Assembly (NCBI GenBank): GCA_050741255.1
Contig: JBOIEQ010000124.1
Location: 1 to 12,456, forward strand
DNA: 12,456 nucleotides
Source of the DNA: CAZXNF01 sp050741255
GTDB lineage: Bacteria; Pseudomonadota; Gammaproteobacteria; Burkholderiales; SG8-41
Direction: 5' to 3'
In this document: positions 1-7,447 of the stretch, piece after piece
Layout: each line of letters opens with the position of its first letter
How positions within the stretch are numbered: position 1 is the stretch's first letter
Notes under the pieces: generated by a model
What the model was told of the DNA's origin: nothing
The model's input: only the letters and a program-made list of their open reading frames with translations
The model's database searches: none
Made by a program: the position numbers and the translations under genes

Positions 1-110
1 GACGAAATGATGAGGCGGATGGGGCGGTCGGGGTAGTCCGCGGCGGCGGCAACCCCTCCCCCCAGCGCCAGCAGGACGAGAGCACGGATCAACACGGCGG
101 ATATCTGCAT
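1..110 (-). CDS. Bug/TctC-family periplasmic binding protein, 5' fragment
   Basis: Reading leftward from an ATG at 110-108 gives 36 codons that stay open to the window edge, so only the N-terminus is present. It begins MQISAVLIRALVLLALGGG, a hydrophobic stretch ending in alanines (a Sec signal peptide with cleavage near AAAA-D). It continues as DYPDRPIRLIIS, the usual opening of mature Bug (tripartite tricarboxylate transporter receptor) proteins, which bind small carboxylates in the periplasm. An AAGGGG ribosome-binding site lies about eight bases before the ATG. The gene is 27 bp downstream of the deacetylase gene on the same strand, so the two are probably cotranscribed. With so little protein visible, the family call rests on the signal peptide and the YPxRPIRLI motif only. 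Confidence 0.6.
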   Translation of the reverse strand, partial: MQISAVLIRALVLLALGGGVAAAADYPDRPIRLIIS

Positions 111-137
111 GGCCAGCCCCTTTTCAGAAAACGATCG

Positions 138-1328
138 TCACGCAACGCAGACGCGGTCCATCAGCCGGGACAGGAAGTCCTCGCAGCGGGCTATCTGCTC
201 CAGCGCCACCCATTCGTTGGGCTTGTGCGCCTGCGCGATGGAGCCCGGGCCGCACACCACCGTGGGAATGCCCGCGCGCTGGAACTGCGAGCCTTCGGTG
301 CCATAGGACACCTTGCCGATGTCGTGCGACCCGCACAGTTCCTGCGCGAGGCCGACGATTTCGCTCTCGGCGCCGGTATCGAGCACCGGCAACACCGACA
401 GCGGCTCGATGCGGAAACCCGCCGCGGGATGCACCCCTTTCATTTCGGGTTCGAGCAGGTGGCGGACGTAACCCTCGAACTCCGCCAGCAGGGCGACCGG
501 ATCGTCGCCGGGCAGGTGCCGGAACTCGAACTCGAACCAGCACTCGTGCGGCACGATGTTCAGGGCCGTGCCGCCGCGTATCTGTCCCGTATGCACGGTC
601 GTGTGCGCGACGTCGAAGCTGCGGTCGTAGGGTCCGCGGTCGCGGTGACGGCGCGCCATGCCCTTGAGGAAAGCCACCGCCTCGGCCGCATACTCCACCG
701 CGTTGACGCCCTGCGGGGCATAGGCCGAGTGAGAGGCCAGCCCACTCACCGTGCAGCGGAAGCCGTGCTTGCCCTTGTGCGCGATCACCGGCTGCATGAG
801 GGTCGGTTCGCCGACGATGCAGGCCTTCGGCCGGATGCCGGCCGCGGCAAGATCGCTGATCAGCCGTCCCACGCCGATGCAGCCCACCTCCTCGTCGTAG
901 GAAAAAGCCAGGTGGATGGGAGTCTTGAGCCCGCGGCGCACGAATTCGGGCGCCGCCGCCAGCGCGAGCGCGACAAAGCTCTTCATGTCGGAGGTGCCGC
1001 GCCCGTACAGTCTTTCGTCCTTTTCCACGACGGTGAACGGATCGCTGTCCCACGCCTGGCCCTCGACCGGCACCACGTCGGTATGGCCGGACAGCACGAT
1101 GCCGGGCAGCACGCGTACATCCTTCGGGCCCAGCGTCGCAAACAGATTGGCCTTGCGCCGGTCGTTGTCGAAGGTCAGCCGCACGTCGGCGTCGAGCGGC
1201 CGCAGGCACTCCCGGACGTAGTCGATCAGTTCGAGGTTGGACTCGCGGCTCACCGTCGGGAAGGCGATGAGCCGCCGGATCGCGGCCACGCCCGCTGCGC
1301 TGGGGGCCACCGATGGGGATGCAGTCAT
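138..1328 (-). CDS. argE: Acetylornithine deacetylase-like M20 metallohydrolase (ArgE family)
   Basis: This 396-residue cytosolic zinc hydrolase removes an acyl group from an N-acyl amino acid, classically N-acetylornithine to ornithine and acetate. Numbered from the ATG at 1328, the two-zinc centre of peptidase family M20 is visible: SGHTDVVP gives H82 and D84, GRGTSDMKSF gives D114, YDEEVG gives catalytic E146 and ligand E147, IVGEPT gives E174, and SIAQAHKPNE gives H368. Length and ligand order match ArgE. An upstream in-frame ATG at 1382 would add 18 residues that do not resemble the family and would run through a palindrome, so the ATG at 1328 is preferred, although no clear Shine-Dalgarno precedes it. 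The gene is divergent from the transporter cluster. M20 relatives that hydrolyse other N-acyl amino acids or dipeptides look alike, so the exact substrate is open. Confidence 0.85.
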   Translation of the reverse strand: MTASPSVAPSAAGVAAIRRLIAFPTVSRESNLELIDYVRECLRPLDADVRLTFDNDRRKANLFATLGPKDVRVLPGIVLSGHTDVVPVEGQAWDSDPFTVVEKDERLYGRGTSDMKSFVALALAAAPEFVRRGLKTPIHLAFSYDEEVGCIGVGRLISDLAAAGIRPKACIVGEPTLMQPVIAHKGKHGFRCTVSGLASHSAYAPQGVNAVEYAAEAVAFLKGMARRHRDRGPYDRSFDVAHTTVHTGQIRGGTALNIVPHECWFEFEFRHLPGDDPVALLAEFEGYVRHLLEPEMKGVHPAAGFRIEPLSVLPVLDTGAESEIVGLAQELCGSHDIGKVSYGTEGSQFQRAGIPTVVCGPGSIAQAHKPNEWVALEQIARCEDFLSRLMDRVCVA

Positions 1329-1376
1329 GGACGGATTGTAGCCGCCGGCGGAAATCAACAGCACCGTACGACCACC

Positions 1377-1396
1377 GGGCATTCACTATAATGCCC
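1377..1396. repeat. Perfect 7-bp inverted repeat in the divergent intergenic region
   Basis: GGGCATT (1377-1383) and AATGCCC (1390-1396) are exact reverse complements separated by six bases. The palindrome sits in the only divergent intergenic region of the window, 48 bp upstream of the preferred deacetylase start and 160 bp upstream of the first binding-protein gene. Its arms and spacing suit a dimeric DNA-binding regulator, so a shared operator is a reasonable inference. No regulator gene is in the window to pair with it. It would also form a small hairpin in a transcript. Confidence 0.45.
1387..1392 (+). promoter_or_regulatory. Candidate -10 box (TATAAT) for the transporter cluster
   Basis: A perfect TATAAT lies inside the 1377-1396 palindrome, about 165 bp upstream of the first binding-protein gene. 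No convincing -35 hexamer is seen 16-18 bp upstream (the sequence there is close to CCGTAC), and there is no extended -10 TG. If used, the promoter would probably depend on an activator, or be blocked by a protein bound to the overlapping palindrome. A chance match in an AT-richer patch cannot be excluded. Confidence 0.25.
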
Positions 1397-1556
1397 TGGC
1401 ACCAGCCGACGGCAAGCGCGACTGCCCGGGATACGTCCCTGCAGTCGCGCACAACAATCCACGCCGCGGCCGCCATCCAGTACCGGGAAGAGCAACCAAA
1501 CCGTACGCCGCCCGCACCGCCCGTGCGGCCGGGACCGTCATCTTGGGGAGCACCGC

Positions 1557-3158
1557 ATGAACACGCGACGTCTGATCCGCCTTGCAAGCCTCGCCGCTCT
1601 TCCGCTGGCTTTCGCGCTCGGCGCCCCGTCCGCCGCCGCCGCGGACGCCAGAACCGCCGACATCAGCATTGCCCTCTCGGCCGACGTCACCTCGATCGAT
1701 CCGCACTATCACAACCTCACGCCGAACAACAACATCGCCGAGCACATCTTCGACACGCTCGTCACCAAGAACGCCAAATCGCAGCTGCGGCCCGCGCTCG
1801 CGGAATCGTGGCGCGCGGTGGACGAACTCACCTGGGAGTTCAAGCTGCGCAAGGGCGTCAAGTTCCACGACGGCTCGGACTTCACCGCGCAGGACGTCGT
1901 CTTCTCGCTCGATCGCACGGGCCTGGTACCCAACAGCCCGAGTCCGTTCACGATCTATACCAAGCAGATCACCGAGAAGGTCATCGTCGATCCGCTGACC
2001 ATCCGCCTGAAGACCGCCACGCCCTACCCGCTCATGCCCAACGACATGAGCACGGTCTTCATCGTGTCGAGCCGCGCGGCCAAGGGCGCGACCACCGAGG
2101 ACTTCAACGCCGGCAAGGCGACCATCGGCACCGGACCGTTCAAGTTCGTGCGCTTCGCCAAGGGCGACCGCATCGAACTCGTGCAATTTGACGGCTACTG
2201 GGGACCCAAACCGCCGTGGGACAAAGTCACCTTCCGGCTGATCCCGAGCGATCCCTCGCGCGTGGCGGCCCTGCTGGCCGGTGACGTGCGCGCGATCGAG
2301 AACGTGCCGACCGCCGATCTCGCCCGACTCTCGAAAAGTTCGGACGTCGTCGTCTCACGCACCGTCTCGCACCGCCTGATCTACATGCACCTCGACACCG
2401 CCCGTGACCGTTCGCCGTTCGTCACCGACAAGGCCGGCAAGCCGCTCGAGAAAAACCCGCTGAAGGACCTGCGCGTGCGCCAGGCGCTGTCGAAGGCGAT
2501 CAACCGCCAGGCGCTGGTCGAGCGCGTCATGGACGGCGCGGCGGTGCCGACCGGCCAGCTGATGGCGGAAGGCATGTTCGGCTACACCGCCGGCATGAAA
2601 CCCGAGCGCTACGATCCGGACGGCGCGAAGAAGCTGCTGGCGGAAGCGGGCTATCCCGACGGGTTCGGCCTCACGATCCACGGCCCCAACGACCGCTACG
2701 TGAACGACGACCAGATCTGCCAGGCGATCGCGCAGATGCTCGCGCGCATCGGCATCGCCGCGCGGGTGGAAACGCTGCCCTCGTCGGTGTACTTCACGCG
2801 CGCCTCCAAGCTCGACTTCAGCTTCATGCTGGTGGGCTGGGCTTCCGACACCGCGGAAGTGTCCTCGCCGCTGAAGTCGCTGCTCGCCACCTTCGACACC
2901 AAGAAGGGCATGGGCGCCGCCAACCGCGGCCGCTACTCGAATGCGAAGATGGACCTGCTCCTCGAACAGGGCCTCGCCACGGTGGACGACGGCAGGCGCG
3001 AGAAGATCCTGATCCAGGCCATGGAGGTCGCGGTCAACGATCTCGGCATCATCCCCCTCCACCATCAGGTGAACCTGTGGTCCGCGCGCCGCGGCACCGC
3101 CTACTCGGCGCGCACCGACGAGCGCACGCTCGCGCACGAATTCCGTCCCACGCCTTAA
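1557..3158 (+). CDS. ABC importer solute-binding protein, family 5 (DppA/OppA type), copy 1
   Basis: This 533-residue periplasmic binding protein of the peptide/nickel class (SBP_bac_5) delivers substrate to the permeases encoded downstream. Residues 1-29 form a signal peptide (MNTRRLIRLASLAALPLAFA, cleavage after AAAA) with no lipobox, so the mature protein is soluble. The family signature occupies about residues 82-125 (AESWRAVDELTWEFKL, then GVKFHDGSDFTAQDV). The ATG at 1557 has a GGGGAG ribosome-binding site six bases upstream. It is the first of three tandem paralogues and is most like copy 2; part of both genes, starting near 2610 and 4214, is nearly identical at the DNA level. At residues 454-457 it reads AANR where copies 2 and 3 have a W-N-W motif, suggesting a different ligand. 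The substrate is not identifiable. Confidence 0.9.
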   Translation: MNTRRLIRLASLAALPLAFALGAPSAAAADARTADISIALSADVTSIDPHYHNLTPNNNIAEHIFDTLVTKNAKSQLRPALAESWRAVDELTWEFKLRKGVKFHDGSDFTAQDVVFSLDRTGLVPNSPSPFTIYTKQITEKVIVDPLTIRLKTATPYPLMPNDMSTVFIVSSRAAKGATTEDFNAGKATIGTGPFKFVRFAKGDRIELVQFDGYWGPKPPWDKVTFRLIPSDPSRVAALLAGDVRAIENVPTADLARLSKSSDVVVSRTVSHRLIYMHLDTARDRSPFVTDKAGKPLEKNPLKDLRVRQALSKAINRQALVERVMDGAAVPTGQLMAEGMFGYTAGMKPERYDPDGAKKLLAEAGYPDGFGLTIHGPNDRYVNDDQICQAIAQMLARIGIAARVETLPSSVYFTRASKLDFSFMLVGWASDTAEVSSPLKSLLATFDTKKGMGAANRGRYSNAKMDLLLEQGLATVDDGRREKILIQAMEVAVNDLGIIPLHHQVNLWSARRGTAYSARTDERTLAHEFRPTP

Positions 3159-3208
3159 CGCCCGCCCCGCCTTCCGTACCGCCGCCGACCGCTCGTCAGG
3201 AGACCGCC

Positions 3209-4762
3209 ATGCGCCGACTGCTCGCCGCACTCGCCTTCGCCTTCATCGCCGTGCCCGTCTTCGCGGCCGATCTCGTCATCGGCCTCGGCGCCGACGTCAC
3301 CTCGCTCGACCCGCACTTCTCCAACGCCGCGCCCAACAACGCGATCGCGGAGCAGATTTTTGACAAGCTGATCGTCAACGACGCGAAGCAGAACCAGCGT
3401 CCGGGGCTCGCCGAATCGTGGCGCGCCATCGACGACACGACCTGGGAGTTCAAGCTGCGGCGCGGCGTCAAGTTCCACGACGGATCGGACTTCACCGCTG
3501 CCGACGTAGTGGCTTCCATCGAGCGCCCCGCCATCCTGAACAGCCCGGGCGGCTTCACGATCTTCACGCGGGCGATCACCGAGAAGATCATCGTGGATCC
3601 CTGGACGTTGCGCCTGAAGACCGCGTCGGCCTACCCCAACTTGCCGACCGACCTGTCCGGACTGCCGATCGTGCAGGCGAAGGCCCGCAACGCGACGAGC
3701 GACGACTTCAACAGCGGCAAGGCCACGATCGGCACCGGCGCCTGGAAGTTCGTGCGCTACGCCAAGGGCGACCGCATCGAGGTCGTGCGCAACGACGCCT
3801 ACTGGGGCCCCAAACCGGTCTGGGACAAGGTCACCTTCCGCCTGATCACCTCCGACCCCTCGCGCATCGCGGCGCTGCTGGCGGGCGACGTGCAGTTCAT
3901 CGAAGTAGTGCCGACCGCCGATTACGCGAAGATGAAGACCAACAAGGACATCACGCTCTTCACGACGGTGTCCAACCGCATGATCCACCTGCACCTCGAC
4001 TCGAACCGCGACCAGTCCCCTTTCATTACCGACAAGGCTGGCAAGCCGCTGGAGAAGAACCCGTTCAAGGACGTGCGCGTGCGGCGCGCGATCTCCAAGG
4101 CGATCAACCGGCCGGCCATCGTGGACCGCGTGATGGAAGGTCTCGCGATTCCCGCCGGCCAGCTCGAACCGGAGGGCTTCTTCGGTTACGTGCCGGCGCT
4201 GAAGGCCGAGGCCTACGATCCGGACGGTGCGAAGAAACTGCTCGCGGAAGCGGGTTATCCCGACGGTTTCAGCCTGACGCTCCACGGCCCCAACAACCGC
4301 TACGTGAATGACGAACAGATCGTGCAGGCGGTGGCGCAGATGCTCGCGCGCATCGGCATCACGACGCGGGTGGAGACGATGCCGATGTCGGTCTATACCG
4401 CGCGCGCGAACAAGCTCGATTTCAGCGCCGCCCTGCTCGGCTGGGGCGTCAGCACCGGCGAGGCGTCCTACCCGCTGCGCTCGCTGGTCGCTACCTACAA
4501 CCGCGACAAGGGTTTCGGCACCTGGAACTGGGGCCGTTACTCGAACCCGAAAGCGGACGCGGCGCTGGACCAGGCGCTCGCCACCGTCGACAACGCCAAA
4601 CGCGAGAAACTCCTGCAGCAGGCGACCGAACTCGTCATCGCCGACTACGGCGTGATCCCGCTGCACTACCAGGTCAACACCTGGGCCGGCCGGCGTGGCT
4701 ACACCTATACCCCGCGCACCGACGAGCGGACCTACGCGCACGAAGTGCGGCCCGCGCCTTGA
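3209..4762 (+). CDS. ABC importer solute-binding protein, family 5, copy 2
   Basis: This 517-residue periplasmic protein is a close paralogue of the preceding gene along its whole length. Its signal peptide is MRRLLAALAFAFIAVPVFA with predicted cleavage after A19. The family signature AESWRAIDDTTWEFKL is followed by GVKFHDGSDFTAADV. The ATG at 3209 is chosen because AGGAG (3198-3202) lies six bases before it and a signal peptide follows directly; the open frame extends upstream into the previous gene without a ribosome site. The gap to copy 1 is 50 bp with no obvious signal. The probable ligand-pocket region has T438-W439-N440-W441, as in copy 3 but not copy 1. The pair looks like a duplication that has diverged in specificity, sharing one permease set. 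Confidence 0.9.
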   Translation: MRRLLAALAFAFIAVPVFAADLVIGLGADVTSLDPHFSNAAPNNAIAEQIFDKLIVNDAKQNQRPGLAESWRAIDDTTWEFKLRRGVKFHDGSDFTAADVVASIERPAILNSPGGFTIFTRAITEKIIVDPWTLRLKTASAYPNLPTDLSGLPIVQAKARNATSDDFNSGKATIGTGAWKFVRYAKGDRIEVVRNDAYWGPKPVWDKVTFRLITSDPSRIAALLAGDVQFIEVVPTADYAKMKTNKDITLFTTVSNRMIHLHLDSNRDQSPFITDKAGKPLEKNPFKDVRVRRAISKAINRPAIVDRVMEGLAIPAGQLEPEGFFGYVPALKAEAYDPDGAKKLLAEAGYPDGFSLTLHGPNNRYVNDEQIVQAVAQMLARIGITTRVETMPMSVYTARANKLDFSAALLGWGVSTGEASYPLRSLVATYNRDKGFGTWNWGRYSNPKADAALDQALATVDNAKREKLLQQATELVIADYGVIPLHYQVNTWAGRRGYTYTPRTDERTYAHEVRPAP

Positions 4763-4787
4763 TTTCAGCCGCCCCCGCGACGGCGCC

Positions 4788-6347
4788 GTGAAATGCTTCC
4801 TGCGGTCGTGTGCCGCGCTGTGCCTTGCCGCCGTTCTGCCTGCCGCCGCGGCGGAGTTGAAACTCGGCTTCTCCTCCGAAGTCACCACCGTAGACCCGCA
4901 CTTCCTCGCCGCGCAGGCCAACCTCGCGCTGAGCTGGCACCTGTTCGAGCCACTGGTCACGGCGGACGCGCAATCACGCACGGTTCCCGCGCTCGCGCAA
5001 TCGTGGCGCGCCGTGGACGCGACCACCTGGGAATTCAAGCTGCGCCCCGGCGTCAAGTTCCAGGATGGTTCGGCCTTCACCGCGGACGACGTGGCGTTCT
5101 CGCTGGCACGCCCGCTCAACATCAAGGGCAGCCCCGGCGGCTTCGCCCCGTACGTGCGCACGATCGCCAGCGTGCAGGTGGTCGATCCGCTGACGGTGCG
5201 CATCCGCACCACGCGCCCCTATGGTCCTCTGCTGCAGGAACTGAACTCGGTCGCGATCGTTTCGCGCAAGGCCGCCGCCAATGCGACGCCGGAACACTTC
5301 GACAGCGGCGCCGCCGCGATCGGCACCGGCCCGTTCCGGCTGGTGCGCTTCGCGCGCGGCGACCGCATCGAGCTCGCGCGCTTCGACGGCTACTGGGGCG
5401 ACAAGCCGGCATGGGACCGCGTCACGATCCGCATGATCGCCAGCGAACCCTCGCGCACCGCGGCACTGCTGGCCGGTGACGTGGACGCCATCGAAACCAT
5501 TCCGCCGGCGGATCTCGCGCGCTTCAGGCGCAATCCCGCCTACCACGTCGCGCAGACCCCCTCCTGGCGCACGATCTACTTCCTTCTCGACCAGAAGAGC
5601 GACATGCCACCCGGCGTCACCGATGCGCAGGGCAAGCCGCTGGCACGCAACCCCTACAAGGATGCGCGCGTGCGCAAGGCCCTGTCGCTCGCCATTGACC
5701 GCGCTGCGCTGGCCGAGCGCGTAATGGAAGGCATGGCGGTGCCTGCGGCGAACATGGTGGGGCCGGCGATCCTCGGGCACGACCCGGCGCTGAAAGCTGC
5801 GCCCGCCGACCCGGCCGCCGCGCGCAAGCTGCTGGCCGAGGCGGGCTACCCGGACGGCTTCGCGCTCACCGTCGCGGCACCGAACAACCGTTATCCCAAC
5901 GACGAACAGACCGCGCAGGCGGTGGCGCAGATGCTCGCGCGCGCCGGCTTCAAGGCGCAGGTGGTGACGCTCCCCTTCCAGACTTACCTGACGAAGGCCC
6001 GCGCGGGCGAGTTCAGCCTGCCGATGGTGGGCTGGGGCTCGAGCGCGGCCGACCTCGCGCTGCGCTCGCTGGCGATGACGCCCAATGCCGACAAGGGCCA
6101 CGGCGCCTGGAACTGGGGCGGGTACGCGAACGCGAAGCTCGACGCCGCGGTGGAGGCTTCCTTCGCCGCGGTCGACGAGAAGAAGCGCGCCGCGGCCGCG
6201 CGCGAAGCCAACGCGCTGGCGATGAATGATGTCGCGCTGCTGCCGCTCTATCACCAGCTCGCCGCGTGGGCAATGAAGCGCGACATCGACTACGCGCCGC
6301 GCACCGACGAGTTCACCCTCGCGCAGCATTTCAGGCCCGCCAAATGA
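4788..6347 (+). CDS. ABC importer solute-binding protein, family 5, copy 3
   Basis: This 519-residue periplasmic binding protein is the most divergent of the three tandem family-5 paralogues. A GTG at 4788 is chosen as start because it gives a clean signal peptide (MKCFLRSCAALCLAAVLPAA, cleavage near A20-A22) and lies 25 bp after the previous stop. No strong Shine-Dalgarno is seen, so translation may depend on coupling to copy 2. The family signature AQSWRAVDATTWEFKL is followed by GVKFQDGSAFTADDV. A W441-N442-W443 motif matches copy 2. Lengths of all three copies fit typical DppA/OppA proteins. It is probably an alternative receptor for the shared transporter. Confidence 0.9.
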   Translation: MKCFLRSCAALCLAAVLPAAAAELKLGFSSEVTTVDPHFLAAQANLALSWHLFEPLVTADAQSRTVPALAQSWRAVDATTWEFKLRPGVKFQDGSAFTADDVAFSLARPLNIKGSPGGFAPYVRTIASVQVVDPLTVRIRTTRPYGPLLQELNSVAIVSRKAAANATPEHFDSGAAAIGTGPFRLVRFARGDRIELARFDGYWGDKPAWDRVTIRMIASEPSRTAALLAGDVDAIETIPPADLARFRRNPAYHVAQTPSWRTIYFLLDQKSDMPPGVTDAQGKPLARNPYKDARVRKALSLAIDRAALAERVMEGMAVPAANMVGPAILGHDPALKAAPADPAAARKLLAEAGYPDGFALTVAAPNNRYPNDEQTAQAVAQMLARAGFKAQVVTLPFQTYLTKARAGEFSLPMVGWGSSAADLALRSLAMTPNADKGHGAWNWGGYANAKLDAAVEASFAAVDEKKRAAAAREANALAMNDVALLPLYHQLAAWAMKRDIDYAPRTDEFTLAQHFRPAK

Positions 6348-6353
6348 CGGGCC

Positions 6354-6381
6354 GGGATTCGGGATTCGGGATTCGGGATTC
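6354..6381. repeat. Four perfect tandem copies of heptamer GGGATTC
   Basis: GGGATTC occurs four times head to tail without mismatch, starting seven bases after the stop codon of the third binding-protein gene. Similar GGGATTCGGGATTC runs occur between genes in other proteobacterial genomes, as I recall; this was not checked. It is too short and too regular for CRISPR. The copy number could vary by slippage. Confidence 0.9.
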
Positions 6382-6430
6382 GAGGGCCAGGTGCCGCGCG
6401 CTCGTCTCTCATCTTGCGTCTCTCGCCCTA

Positions 6431-6458
6431 CCCCTCACGCCTCACCCCTCACCCCTCA
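6431..6458. repeat. Four tandem copies of heptamer CCCCTCA, one with a mismatch
   Basis: The units are CCCCTCA, CGCCTCA, CCCCTCA and CCCCTCA. The array has the same unit length and copy number as the GGGATTC array, and 49 bp separate the two. It ends 11 bp before the first permease ATG and occupies the place where a ribosome-binding site would be expected; none is recognisable there. Confidence 0.85.
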
Positions 6459-6469
6459 CGGCGTAGCCG

Positions 6470-7447
6470 ATGCTCGTCTACATCCTCCGCCGGCTGTTCC
6501 AGAGCGCATTCGCACTGTTCGTCGTCTCACTGCTCGTGTTCGTCGGTGTGTTCGCGATCGGCAACCCGATCGACATCCTGATCAGCCCGCAGGCCGACCA
6601 GGCCGAGATCGCGCGCGCCACCGCCGCACTGGGCCTCGACCAGCCGCTGTGGGTGCAGTACTGGGATTTCCTGCGCAACGCCTTCTCCGGCAACCTGGGC
6701 CGTTCTTTCGTGCACAACGTGCCCGCGGTTGAACTGATCCTGTCACGCATGCCGGCCACTGTGGAACTCGCGGTCAGCGCGATGGTAATCGCGATCGGCC
6801 TCGGCATCCCGCTCGGCCTCTGGGCGGGACTGCGGCCGGACTCCTTCGCCGGCAAGGCCATCATGGCGGGCTCCATCCTCGGCTTCTCGCTGCCCACCTT
6901 CTGGGTCGGGCTGCTGCTGATCATGGTGTTCGCCGTGCAGTTCGGCTGGCTGCCGTCCACCGGCCGCGGCGACACGGTCACCGTGTTCGGCATCGCGGTG
7001 AGCTTTCTCACCGGCGACGGACTCCGGCACCTGCTGATGCCGGCGGTCAACCTCGCCCTCTTCAAGCTGTCCCTGCTGATCCGCCTCACGCGCGCCGGCA
7101 CGCGCGAGGCGCTGCAGCAGGACTACGTCAAGTTCGCGCGCGCCAAGGGCCTGTCCGACCGCCGCGTGATCGGCGTGCACGTGCTGAAGAACATCATGAT
7201 CCCCATCGTCACCGTGATCGGCCTCGAGTTCGGCTCGGTGCTGGCGTTCGCCATCGTCACCGAAACGATCTTTGCGTGGCCGGGGATGGGCAAGCTGCTG
7301 ATCGACTCCATCAACACGCTCGACCGCCCGGTGATCGTGTCCTACGTGATGCTGGTCGTGCTGATCTTCGTCGTCATCAACCTCGTGATCGACCTGCTGT
7401 ATTCGGCGCTAGATCCGCGGGTAAGACTGACCGAATCGGCGGCATGA
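6470..7447 (+). CDS. ABC importer inner-membrane permease (DppB/OppB type)
   Basis: This 325-residue permease forms half of the transmembrane channel of a peptide/nickel-class importer. Hydrophobic segments are seen at about residues 9-30, 99-120, 132-158, 188-205, 243-268 and 289-311, the six-helix pattern of DppB. The cytoplasmic EAA loop that docks with the ATPase is at about 213-241 (EALQQDYVKFARAKGL), with the conserved glycine at G227. The N-terminus MLVYILRRLFQS is typical of the family and supports the ATG at 6470, although no ribosome-binding site is visible because a heptamer array lies directly upstream. It overlaps the next gene by ATGA, implying translational coupling. Confidence 0.93.
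   Translation: MLVYILRRLFQSAFALFVVSLLVFVGVFAIGNPIDILISPQADQAEIARATAALGLDQPLWVQYWDFLRNAFSGNLGRSFVHNVPAVELILSRMPATVELAVSAMVIAIGLGIPLGLWAGLRPDSFAGKAIMAGSILGFSLPTFWVGLLLIMVFAVQFGWLPSTGRGDTVTVFGIAVSFLTGDGLRHLLMPAVNLALFKLSLLIRLTRAGTREALQQDYVKFARAKGLSDRRVIGVHVLKNIMIPIVTVIGLEFGSVLAFAIVTETIFAWPGMGKLLIDSINTLDRPVIVSYVMLVVLIFVVINLVIDLLYSALDPRVRLTESAA

Noticed and set aside
1329..1382. Longer deacetylase start at the ATG at 1382
   Set aside because: The added 18 residues do not resemble the family's N-terminus, and the start would lie within the palindrome.
124..1587. 487-codon minus-strand frame overlapping the deacetylase in another frame
   Set aside because: The overlapping frame carries all the M20 zinc ligands. 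This one is low-complexity and Arg/Gly-rich, typical of a shadow.
3155..5212. 685-codon open frame on the minus strand across binding-protein copies 2 and 3
   Set aside because: It is antisense to two well-supported genes, is rich in Arg, His, Gly and Val as expected for a GC-rich antisense frame, and shows no recognisable domain.
6354..6458. CRISPR array
   Set aside because: The repeats are only 7 bp, contiguous and without spacers.
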